From Streptomyces sp. DvalAA-43 (GTDB lineage: Bacteria > Actinomycetota > Actinomycetes > Streptomycetales > Streptomycetaceae): a stretch of 64,000 nt of DNA. Made by a program: the position numbers and the translations under genes. Below, one piece after another: positions 35,069 through 41,837 of this stretch (its first letter is position 1; every line of letters starts with the position of its first letter). The notes under the pieces are model-generated. The model did not search any database. It was given only the letters and a program-made list of their open reading frames with translations, and was not told the origin of the DNA. Where the stretch lies: contig NZ_FMBW01000044.1 in the NCBI RefSeq assembly GCF_900091725.1, positions 310,001 through 374,000 on the forward strand, given 5' to 3'.

Positions 35069-35152
35069 GTATGAGCCGGCGGGTGACCGCGACCTCTTCG
35101 TATGAGCCGCCGGGTGATCGCGGCCTTCGTGCGAGCCGCTGGGCGGCCGGGA
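35064..35152. repeat. Three imperfect 29-31-bp direct repeats
   Basis: Units starting at about 35064, 35093 and 35124 share CTTCGT(A/G)(T/C)GAGCCG and a GGGTGA-like half. The first unit overlaps the right arm of the DUF3052 terminator. They lie between that gene and the peroxiredoxin gene. Confidence 0.7.
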
Positions 35153-35260
35153 GCGCCGGGGTGTCCCGTGCGGGCGCTGCATGGCCCGCCGCGGGCTCTG
35201 CGTAGGGTGGGAGCCACCCGGACGGCCCAGCCCGGTGAACGTAGCGAAGGGACGCTTTTC

Positions 35261-35719
35261 ATGGCGATCGAGGTCGGCACCAAGGCCCCGGATTTCGAGC
35301 TCAAGGACAACCACGGCCGGACCGTGAAGCTCTCCGACTTCCGCGGCGAGAAGAACGTCGTCCTGCTGTTCTACCCGTTCGCCTTCACGGGCGTCTGCAC
35401 GGGTGAGCTCTGCGCGCTCCGCGACGAACTGCCGAAGTTCGAGAACGACGACACCCAGCTCCTCGCCGTCTCCAACGACTCCATCCACACCCTGCGCGTC
35501 TTCGCCGAGCAGGAGGGCCTGGAGTATCCGCTGGTCTCCGACTTCTGGCCGCACGGCGAGACCTCGCGGGCCTACGGTGTCTTCGACGAGGAGAAGGGCT
35601 GCGCGGTGCGCGGCACCTTCATCATCGACAAGGAGGGCGTGGTGCGCTGGGCCGTCGTCAACGGTCTGCCCGACGCACGCGACCTCAACGAGTACATCAA
35701 GGCGCTCGACGCGCTCTGA
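35261..35719 (+). CDS. Peroxiredoxin (AhpE/BCP-like)
   Basis: 152-residue thiol peroxidase reducing hydrogen peroxide and organic hydroperoxides. Peroxidatic Cys46 lies in the family motif FYPFAFTGVCTGELC, with Thr43 of the PxxxT/SxxC signature. Cys51 five residues later could be a resolving Cys, as in some atypical 2-Cys enzymes. Length fits AhpE. ATG 35261 with GAAGGGA upstream. It is followed by the ter genes, which fits a stress-response neighbourhood. Confidence 0.92.
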   Translation: MAIEVGTKAPDFELKDNHGRTVKLSDFRGEKNVVLLFYPFAFTGVCTGELCALRDELPKFENDDTQLLAVSNDSIHTLRVFAEQEGLEYPLVSDFWPHGETSRAYGVFDEEKGCAVRGTFIIDKEGVVRWAVVNGLPDARDLNEYIKALDAL

Positions 35720-35865
35720 GCCGGTAACGGCTGATCCGCGGGTGACCCGGCGAAAAGCCTGCTTCGCCGGGAACCGGTCACTAGGATCCAGTCGTTGATC
35801 GGATGCCAACGCAACGTGGAGGCGCCGGCGCCCGCCGGCCCCCAAGGAACCCAATGGGAGGACTC

Positions 35866-36441
35866 GTGGGAGTCAGCCTCAGCAAGGGCGGCAACGTCTC
35901 GCTGACCAAGGCCGCGCCCAACCTGACCGCGGTCGTCGTCGGTCTCGGCTGGGACGCCCGCACCACCACCGGTGGTGACTTCGACCTCGACGCCAGCGCC
36001 CTGCTGACGAACGCCGCGGGCAAGGTCGGCAGCGACGGTAACTTCGTCTTCTTCAACAACCTCAAGAGCCCCGACGGTTCCGTCGAGCACACCGGTGACA
36101 ACCTCACCGGTGAGGGCGAGGGCGACGACGAGGTCATCAAGGTCAACCTGGCCGGCGTCCCGGCCGATGTCGACAAGATCGTCTTCCCGGTCTCGATCTA
36201 CGAGGCCGAGACCCGGCAGCAGAGCTTCGGCCAGGTGCGCAACGCGTACATCCGCGTGGTCAACCAGGCCGACAACAGCGAGCTGGCCCGCTACGACCTG
36301 AGCGAGGACGCCTCGACGGAGACGGCCATGGTCTTCGGCGAGCTGTACCGCAACGGGGCGGAGTGGAAGTTCCGCGCCATCGGTCAGGGGTACGCCTCGG
36401 GGCTGCGCGGCATCGCGCAGGACTTCGGCGTCAACGTCTGA
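35866..36441 (+). CDS. terD: TerD family protein 1
   Basis: 191-residue TerD-fold calcium-binding stress protein of the tellurite-resistance family. Calcium-ligating loops are intact: DFDLDASALL (about 45-54) and DGSVEHTGDNLTGEGEGDDE (about 75-94). Cytosolic. The GTG at 35866 is chosen because GVSLSKGGNVSL is the conserved family start and GGGAGG precedes it. TerD proteins are thought to sense metal or stress signals at the membrane with TerC. First of two adjacent TerD genes. Confidence 0.93.
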   Translation: MGVSLSKGGNVSLTKAAPNLTAVVVGLGWDARTTTGGDFDLDASALLTNAAGKVGSDGNFVFFNNLKSPDGSVEHTGDNLTGEGEGDDEVIKVNLAGVPADVDKIVFPVSIYEAETRQQSFGQVRNAYIRVVNQADNSELARYDLSEDASTETAMVFGELYRNGAEWKFRAIGQGYASGLRGIAQDFGVNV

Positions 36442-36540
36442 GAAGGCGCGACCGGGCCGGGCCACCTGGGCGCGGCCCGGTCACGCCCGCATGAATCCGT
36501 CCGGCGCCGCACTCCTGTGCGGCGCCGGACGCGCTCGACA

Positions 36541-36612
36541 GACGGCCCGGGGCTCCAACGGCCCGACGGGTCCGCGACGGACGGCCCGGGGCTTCCAACG
36601 GCCCGACGGGCC
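36541..36612. repeat. Tandem repeat between the two terD genes
   Basis: Two copies of GACGGCCCGGGGCT(T)CCAACG...CCCGACGGG start at 36541 and 36580 (period 39 bp). Possibly a duplicated leader segment; no function known. Confidence 0.75.
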
Positions 36613-36649
36613 CGGCAGACGGTTCAACGACTCGGGGAGGACACACACC

Positions 36650-37225
36650 ATGGGCGTCACGCTCGCCAAGGGAGGCAATGTCTCCCTCTCCAAGGCCGCA
36701 CCCAACCTCACCCAGGTGCTGGTCGGGCTCGGCTGGGACGCACGGTCCACCACGGGCGCCGACTTCGACCTCGACGCCAGCGCACTGCTGTGCCAGTCGG
36801 GCCGAGTGCTCGGCGACGAGTGGTTCGTGTTCTACAACAACCTCACGAGCCCCGACGGCTCCGTGGAGCACACCGGCGACAACCTCACGGGCGAGGGCGA
36901 GGGCGACGACGAATCGGTCATCGTGAACCTCACCCAGGTACCGGCGCACTGCGACAAGATCGTTTTCCCGGTCTCCATCCATGACGCCGACAACCGGGGC
37001 CAGACCTTCGGCCAGGTCAGCAATGCGTTCATTCGCGTGGTCAACCAGGCGGACGGTCAGGAACTCGCGCGATACGACCTCAGCGAGGACGCCTCGACGG
37101 AAACCGCGATGATCTTCGGCGAGCTCTATCGGTACAACGGCGAGTGGAAGTTCCGCGCAGTGGGACAGGGGTACGCGTCCGGTCTGCGCGGCATCGCTCT
37201 AGACTTCGGGGTCAACGTTTCGTAA
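36650..37225 (+). CDS. terD: TerD family protein 2
   Basis: 191-residue paralog of the preceding TerD protein with the same length and conserved calcium loops (DFDLDASALL and DGSVEHTGDNLTGEGEGDDE). Differences lie mainly in the CQSGRVLGDEWFVFYNNL segment and PAHCDKIVF, which adds two cysteines. ATG start with a GGGGAGG ribosome-binding site. Likely tandem duplication. Followed after 67 bp by the TerC-superfamily gene. Confidence 0.93.
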   Translation: MGVTLAKGGNVSLSKAAPNLTQVLVGLGWDARSTTGADFDLDASALLCQSGRVLGDEWFVFYNNLTSPDGSVEHTGDNLTGEGEGDDESVIVNLTQVPAHCDKIVFPVSIHDADNRGQTFGQVSNAFIRVVNQADGQELARYDLSEDASTETAMIFGELYRYNGEWKFRAVGQGYASGLRGIALDFGVNVS

Positions 37226-37292
37226 AGCCGCGCACGGCGCGGGGGAGCCCCGTACTCGCGGGAGACCCGTTACATACACGATGGGGTAGCCA

Positions 37293-38432
37293 GTGCTTCT
37301 GAAAACCTTCGGCTGGTCGTTCGCGATTACCGCGCTCGGCCTGGTCGCAGCTGTGATCTACGGGGGGTGGGAAGCCTTCGGGGTCGTTGCGATTCTTTCC
37401 GTCCTGGAGATCTCGCTGTCCTTCGACAATGCGGTGGTCAACGCCGGAATCCTGAAGAAGATGAATGCCTTCTGGCAGAAGATCTTCCTCACGGTCGGCG
37501 TGCTCATCGCGGTCTTCGGTATGCGGCTGGTGTTCCCCGTCGTGATCGTGGCCATCACCGCCAAACTGGGGCCGATCGAAGCGGTCGACCTTTCGTTCAA
37601 CCAGCCCGACCGCTACCAGGAACTGGTCACGGACGCCCACCCGGCGATTGCCGCCTTCGGTGGCATGTTCCTGCTGATGATCTTCCTCGACTTCATTTTC
37701 GAGGACCGTGACATCCAGTGGCTGCGCTGGATCGAGCGTCCGCTCGCCAAGCTCGGCAAGGTCGACATGCTGTCGGTCTGCATCGCGCTGATCGTGCTGC
37801 TGATCGCGGCCATGACCTTCGCGACCAACGCGCACCAGCACGGCGGCGGTCACGCGGACAAGGCCGAAACGGTCCTGCTCGCCGGTGTCGCCGGTCTGAT
37901 CACGTACCTCATCGTCGGTGGTCTCTCCGGCTTCTTCGAGGACAAGCTGGAGGAGGAGGAAGAGCGCGAGAACGAGGCCGAGGAGGAAGCGAAGAAGAGC
38001 GGCAAGAAGGTCTCGGCGGTCGTACTCGCCGGCAAGGCCGCGTTCTTCATGTTCCTCTACCTGGAAGTGCTCGACGCGTCCTTCTCGTTCGACGGTGTCA
38101 TCGGCGCCTTCGCCATCACCAACAACATCGTGCTGATGGCCCTCGGCCTCGGTATCGGCGCCATGTACGTCCGTTCGCTCACGGTCTACCTGGTCCGTCA
38201 GGGCACGCTCGACGACTACGTCTACCTGGAGCACGGCGCCCACTACGCCATCGGCGCGCTGGCCGTGATCCTGCTCGTCACCATCCAGTACCAGATCAAC
38301 GAGCTCATCACCGGCCTCGTCGGTGTCGTGCTGATCGCCTGGTCCTTCTGGTCCTCGGTCCGGCGCAACAAGGCCCTGGAGGCCGAGGGCGGCGACGCGG
38401 GTTCCAAGGCGGAAGTCCCGTCCGGGGTGTGA
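37293..38432 (+). CDS. TerC-superfamily integral membrane protein (DUF475)
   Basis: 379-residue membrane protein with about 8-9 helices. It carries the TerC/DUF475 signature ISLSFDNAVVNAGILKKM in helix 2 and a second SFSFDGVIGAFAIT repeat (acidic residues in the membrane, probably metal binding). A charged cytoplasmic loop (Glu/Lys-rich, about 208-232) separates the two halves. TerC proteins are linked to metal efflux at the membrane and interact with TerB/TerD partners. GTG start with a weak GGGG upstream site. Confidence 0.9.
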   Translation: MLLKTFGWSFAITALGLVAAVIYGGWEAFGVVAILSVLEISLSFDNAVVNAGILKKMNAFWQKIFLTVGVLIAVFGMRLVFPVVIVAITAKLGPIEAVDLSFNQPDRYQELVTDAHPAIAAFGGMFLLMIFLDFIFEDRDIQWLRWIERPLAKLGKVDMLSVCIALIVLLIAAMTFATNAHQHGGGHADKAETVLLAGVAGLITYLIVGGLSGFFEDKLEEEEERENEAEEEAKKSGKKVSAVVLAGKAAFFMFLYLEVLDASFSFDGVIGAFAITNNIVLMALGLGIGAMYVRSLTVYLVRQGTLDDYVYLEHGAHYAIGALAVILLVTIQYQINELITGLVGVVLIAWSFWSSVRRNKALEAEGGDAGSKAEVPSGV

Positions 38433-38600
38433 CCCGGTAGGGATTGAGGAACGCTCTCAGCGGGGCGGTCCGTGAGGCAACGGTTCTCCGGAGACATCCG
38501 GGCCCGGCCCCGCGGCCGCCCCGCAGTGATGTGGGCGTCCCCGGCGAGAGCCGGGGCGGCCGCGGGCCGGGGCACTTTTCTACATGTGTGGGGGTTGGGG

Positions 38601-39335
38601 ATGGCGTTCTGGGACAATCTGCGGCCGCGGCGGGAGGCGCAGTTCGAGTCGGGCAATTCGGCGACGAGCTCCATCGTGCTCTCGCGTCGGCACTCCACGA
38701 TCTCGCTGACCAAGCAGGGCGCGCTGACCGGCAATCTGCGGGTCAACCTCTCCTGGCAGATGCGCACGTCGGACATCATGGGCCGTTCGCGCCAGAGCGG
38801 CCGGCTGCTGCGGCCCCTGTCGCTCTTCAAGCCCGAAGTGGTCCAGGCCCACACCCAGGGCATGGTCAACGTCGACCTGGACCTGGGCTGCATGTACGAG
38901 CTGAAGGACGGCACCAAGGGTGTGGTCCAGCCGCTGGGCAACCTCATCGGCGACCTGAACGCGCCGCCGTACATCCGGCTCAGCGGGGACGACCGCTTCG
39001 GGGCGCCGTCGGGTGAGACCGTCTACGTCAATCTCGACCAGCGCGACCAGATCAAACGGCTGCTGTTCTTCGTCTACATCTACGACCAGACGCCGGCCTT
39101 CGACCGTACGCACGCCAAGGTGACGCTCTACCCGGGCAACGGCCCGCGGATCGAGATCGAACTCGACGAGCACGCCCCGGAGGCCCGTTCCTGTGCCGTG
39201 TTCACGGTGGACAACGTCAAGGGCGACCTGATCGTGCGGCGCGAGGTGAAGTTCGTGTACGGGTTCCAGTCGGAGCTGGACCGGTTGTACGGCTTCGGCA
39301 TGCAGTGGGGGCGCGGCTACAAGACCCGGACCTGA
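38601..39335 (+). CDS. TerD-domain protein with basic N-terminal extension
   Basis: 244-residue member of the TerD/TerA superfamily. A TerD-like beta-sandwich begins near residue 27 (SRRHSTISLTKQGALT). The Ca-type pattern is altered to VNVDLDLGCMYELKDG, and the second loop is RLSGDDRFGAPSGE. The N-terminus (MAFWDNLRPRREAQF) is basic with no signal peptide. Probably a diverged TerD paralog acting with the TerD/TerC proteins. ATG 38601 after GGGG. It is followed by a tandem repeat that reaches the convergent TerD-like gene. Confidence 0.85.
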   Translation: MAFWDNLRPRREAQFESGNSATSSIVLSRRHSTISLTKQGALTGNLRVNLSWQMRTSDIMGRSRQSGRLLRPLSLFKPEVVQAHTQGMVNVDLDLGCMYELKDGTKGVVQPLGNLIGDLNAPPYIRLSGDDRFGAPSGETVYVNLDQRDQIKRLLFFVYIYDQTPAFDRTHAKVTLYPGNGPRIEIELDEHAPEARSCAVFTVDNVKGDLIVRREVKFVYGFQSELDRLYGFGMQWGRGYKTRT

Positions 39336-39410
39336 GCGACGCCCGGGAGCGTGGCCTCCACGGGGGCAGCGGCGCCTGCGGAGCGGTCCGGGGCCGTTCT
39401 TCCCTTCCCC

Positions 39411-39483
39411 AGGACTTCTTCAGGACCTCCTGAGGAAGCCCTGAGGACCTCTTCAGGACCTCTTCAGGACCTCTTCAGGACCG
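39411..39483. repeat. 11-bp tandem repeat between convergent TerD-domain genes
   Basis: Six and a half units of about 11 bp; three in a row are exactly AGGACCTCTTC (39444-39476), flanked by degenerate units. The array runs into the stop codon of the minus-strand TerD gene. No protein was recognised. Confidence 0.8.
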
Positions 39484-40359
39484 CACGAACTGCGGTCCCT
39501 GCGGCGGCAGCACGAAATTCGGGTCCGGCGCGGGCGCCGCGGCCGCGGCGGGCTGCGGATAGCCGTAGGCCGGCGGCGCGGCGGGCTGTGGGTAGCCGTA
39601 CGCGGGCTGGGGAGCGGGCCGGGCCGCGGCGGGCTGCGGATAGCCGTACGCGGGCTGCTGGTGCTGGACCGTGGTCTGCGCGTCCGGGCCGGGCGCGGCC
39701 AGGGGGAAGTCGGGCGCGGCCGGAGGGAAGTCGGGTGCGGGCGGGAACCCGGGCGCCATCATCGGCTCGGGCGCGGGAGCCGCCGCGTGCGACGGGGCGG
39801 GCTCCGGTTCGGCCGCGGTCTCGTCGACCGAGATGCCGAAGGCGGTCGCCAGACCGACCAGCCCGGTCGGGTAGCCCTGTCCCACGGCCCGGAATTTCCA
39901 GCCATCGCCGCGGCGGTAGAGCTCGCCGCAGATGATCGCCGTCTCCTCGCCGGTTTCCGGCCGCACGTCGAAGACCGCGAGCGGATCCCCGTCGGCCGCC
40001 GCCGCGTCGTACAGCAGGATGCGCAGATCGTGCACCTGAGCGAATGCGGCTCCGTCGGAGGACGCGGCGACGACCACCTGCTCGACCGAGGCGTCGAGCC
40101 CGGCCAGATCGGCCTCGATGGTGTCCGTGAGCCCCTCGGGGACGCTCCGCTTCGGCAGCCGTCGTACCAGGCCGGAGGGGTGGCGGGGCTGGTTGTAGAA
40201 GACGAAGTCCTCGTCCGAGCGCACGCGGCCACCGGCTCCGAGCAGCAGTGCCGAGGCGTCCACGTCCGGAACTCCGGTGCCCGGGGTCCAGCGCAGCACG
40301 GCCCGTACGGCCATGGCGTCCAGAGGGACGTTCGAGCCTTTCACCATCGCGTGCGTCAT
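39475..40359 (-). CDS. TerD-like protein with degenerate Ca site and Pro/Tyr-rich repeat tail
   Basis: 294-residue protein. The N-terminal part (about 1-175) is TerD-like: MVKGSNVPL, VPDVDASALLLGAGG, and the C-terminal WKFRAVGQGYPTGL. The usual loop 2 (EHTGDNLTGEGEGDDE) is absent and replaced by RHPSGLVRRLPKRS, so calcium binding is probably lost or changed. The last 120 residues are Pro/Ala-rich and contain three AYGYPQPAA repeats. ATG 40359 with GGCAGG upstream; ATG 40368 is an alternative. Divergent from the HpcH/HpaI-like gene. Confidence 0.82.
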   Translation of the reverse strand: MTHAMVKGSNVPLDAMAVRAVLRWTPGTGVPDVDASALLLGAGGRVRSDEDFVFYNQPRHPSGLVRRLPKRSVPEGLTDTIEADLAGLDASVEQVVVAASSDGAAFAQVHDLRILLYDAAAADGDPLAVFDVRPETGEETAIICGELYRRGDGWKFRAVGQGYPTGLVGLATAFGISVDETAAEPEPAPSHAAAPAPEPMMAPGFPPAPDFPPAAPDFPLAAPGPDAQTTVQHQQPAYGYPQPAAARPAPQPAYGYPQPAAPPAYGYPQPAAAAAPAPDPNFVLPPQGPQFVRS

Positions 40360-40508
40360 GCCGGTCATCCTGCCTGCTGGTCGGCCGCGCGGACAACGCG
40401 GGGGTCGTACCGGGTGTCCCGGTGTCGTAGCGGAAGCACGGGGTCCGCGGCGCTCGCACCCGTCGGGAAATGGACGAGTTACCCGGAATTCATGCACGTG
40501 GGGAACTC

Positions 40509-40535
40509 TTGACACCCGATCGTACGTACTATTAC
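40509..40535 (+). promoter_or_regulatory. Candidate promoter for the ter biosynthetic trio
   Basis: Consensus -35 TTGACA (40509-40514) with TATTAC -10-like (40530-40535), spacer 15 bp. A palindromic GTACGTAC (40522-40529) lies between. Expected start about 40 bp upstream of ATG 40580. Confidence 0.5.
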
Positions 40536-40579
40536 CGGCCATGCATTGTCCGGCCGGTCAGGCAGTTCGGGGGAGTTAC

Positions 40580-41743
40580 ATGCGTCATTTCGGGCATATC
40601 GCGCCCGCTGTCAGGGAGGGCCTGTTCTTCCAGGAGCCCTGCGAGTTCGGTCCGGATTCCCCGGCCCGGGTGCTCGCGGCTGCCCTGGGGGCGACCCTGT
40701 ACAGCCCGGCCACCCGGCCGAGACTCGCCGACGACGTCATCAAGCAGGCCGGGCGCGGTGTGGTCTCCATGGTGTTGTGCCTGGAGGATTCGATCGACGA
40801 CTCCGAGGTCGTCGACGCCGAGGAGAACCTGGTCAGACAGTTCGCCGAGCTCGACGCGCGCGATGCCGATCTGCCGCTGCTCTTCATCCGGGTCCGGGAG
40901 CCGGGCCAGATAGGCGACCTGGTGCACCGGCTCGGCGCCACCGGCCGGATGTTGTCCGGTTTTGTACTTCCAAAGTTCACGGAAGACCGTGGCGTTCCTT
41001 TCATGGAAGCGCTCGCCGACGCCGAGAGGGCGTGCGGGCGGCGCCTGTTCGCGATGCCCGTTCTCGAATCTCCCGAGCTGCTGCATCTGGAGACCCGCGT
41101 GGCGACGCTCCAGGGAATAGCCCGCACCGTCGACAAGTACCGCGAGCGGGTGCTCGCACTGCGGCTCGGCGTCACCGACTTCTGCTCGGCGTACGGACTG
41201 CGCAGGGCGCCCGACATGACGGCGTACGACGTGCAGATCGTCGGCTCCGTGATCGCCGACGTGGTCAATGTGCTGGGCCGCTCGGACGGCACCGGCTTCA
41301 CGATCACCGGACCGGTGTGGGAGTACTTCCGGCTCCAGGAGCGCATGTTCAAACCCCAGCTGCGCAGCAGCCCCTTCCTGGCGGGCCGGGCCGAGGAGCT
41401 GCGCACGGCGCTGATCGAGCACGATCTGGACGGCCTGCTGCGCGAGATCGAGCTCGACCGGGCCAACGGCCTGCTCGGCAAGACCTGCATCCACCCGTCG
41501 CACGTCGCGCCCGTGCACGCGCTGTCCGTGGTCAGCCACGAGGAGTTCAGCGACGCGGAGGACATCCTGCGGCCGGAGCGCGGCGGCGGTGGCGTCATGC
41601 GTTCCGCGTACACGAACAAGATGAACGAGGTGAAGCCGCACCGCGCCTGGGCCGAGCGGACCCTGTTGCGGGCCGAGGTCTTCGGCGTGGCCAGGCAGGA
41701 CGTCGGCTTCGTGGAGCTGCTGGCCGCCGGTCTCGCCGAATGA
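40580..41743 (+). CDS. HpcH/HpaI aldolase/citrate lyase family protein of ter module
   Basis: 387-residue enzyme with the citrate-lyase-beta/HpcH-HpaI TIM-barrel fold. Acidic/Arg motifs are visible: VVSMVLCLEDSIDD, LLFIRVREPGQ, FVLPKF, MPVLES and the TCIHPSHV end. It probably makes or breaks a C-C bond with a 2-oxo acid or acyl-CoA. Within ter-linked operons this family is part of the predicted nucleoside-like biosynthetic set. Start at ATG 40580 with GGGGGAG upstream. The next gene begins 94 bp downstream on the same strand. Confidence 0.85.
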   Translation: MRHFGHIAPAVREGLFFQEPCEFGPDSPARVLAAALGATLYSPATRPRLADDVIKQAGRGVVSMVLCLEDSIDDSEVVDAEENLVRQFAELDARDADLPLLFIRVREPGQIGDLVHRLGATGRMLSGFVLPKFTEDRGVPFMEALADAERACGRRLFAMPVLESPELLHLETRVATLQGIARTVDKYRERVLALRLGVTDFCSAYGLRRAPDMTAYDVQIVGSVIADVVNVLGRSDGTGFTITGPVWEYFRLQERMFKPQLRSSPFLAGRAEELRTALIEHDLDGLLREIELDRANGLLGKTCIHPSHVAPVHALSVVSHEEFSDAEDILRPERGGGGVMRSAYTNKMNEVKPHRAWAERTLLRAEVFGVARQDVGFVELLAAGLAE

Positions 41744-41837
41744 GCGCGGGGCGGGGCACGAGCGTGTCCCGCCGAGTGGGCGCGGGATGAACGGCAGAGC
41801 CGGACGAACGGCGACGGCAGAGAAGGAGACGGCGAAC

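Noticed and set aside
35064..35152. Possible CRISPR-like repeats
   Set aside because: Units are contiguous and imperfect with no spacers and no cas genes; other arrays in the window are likewise simple tandem repeats.
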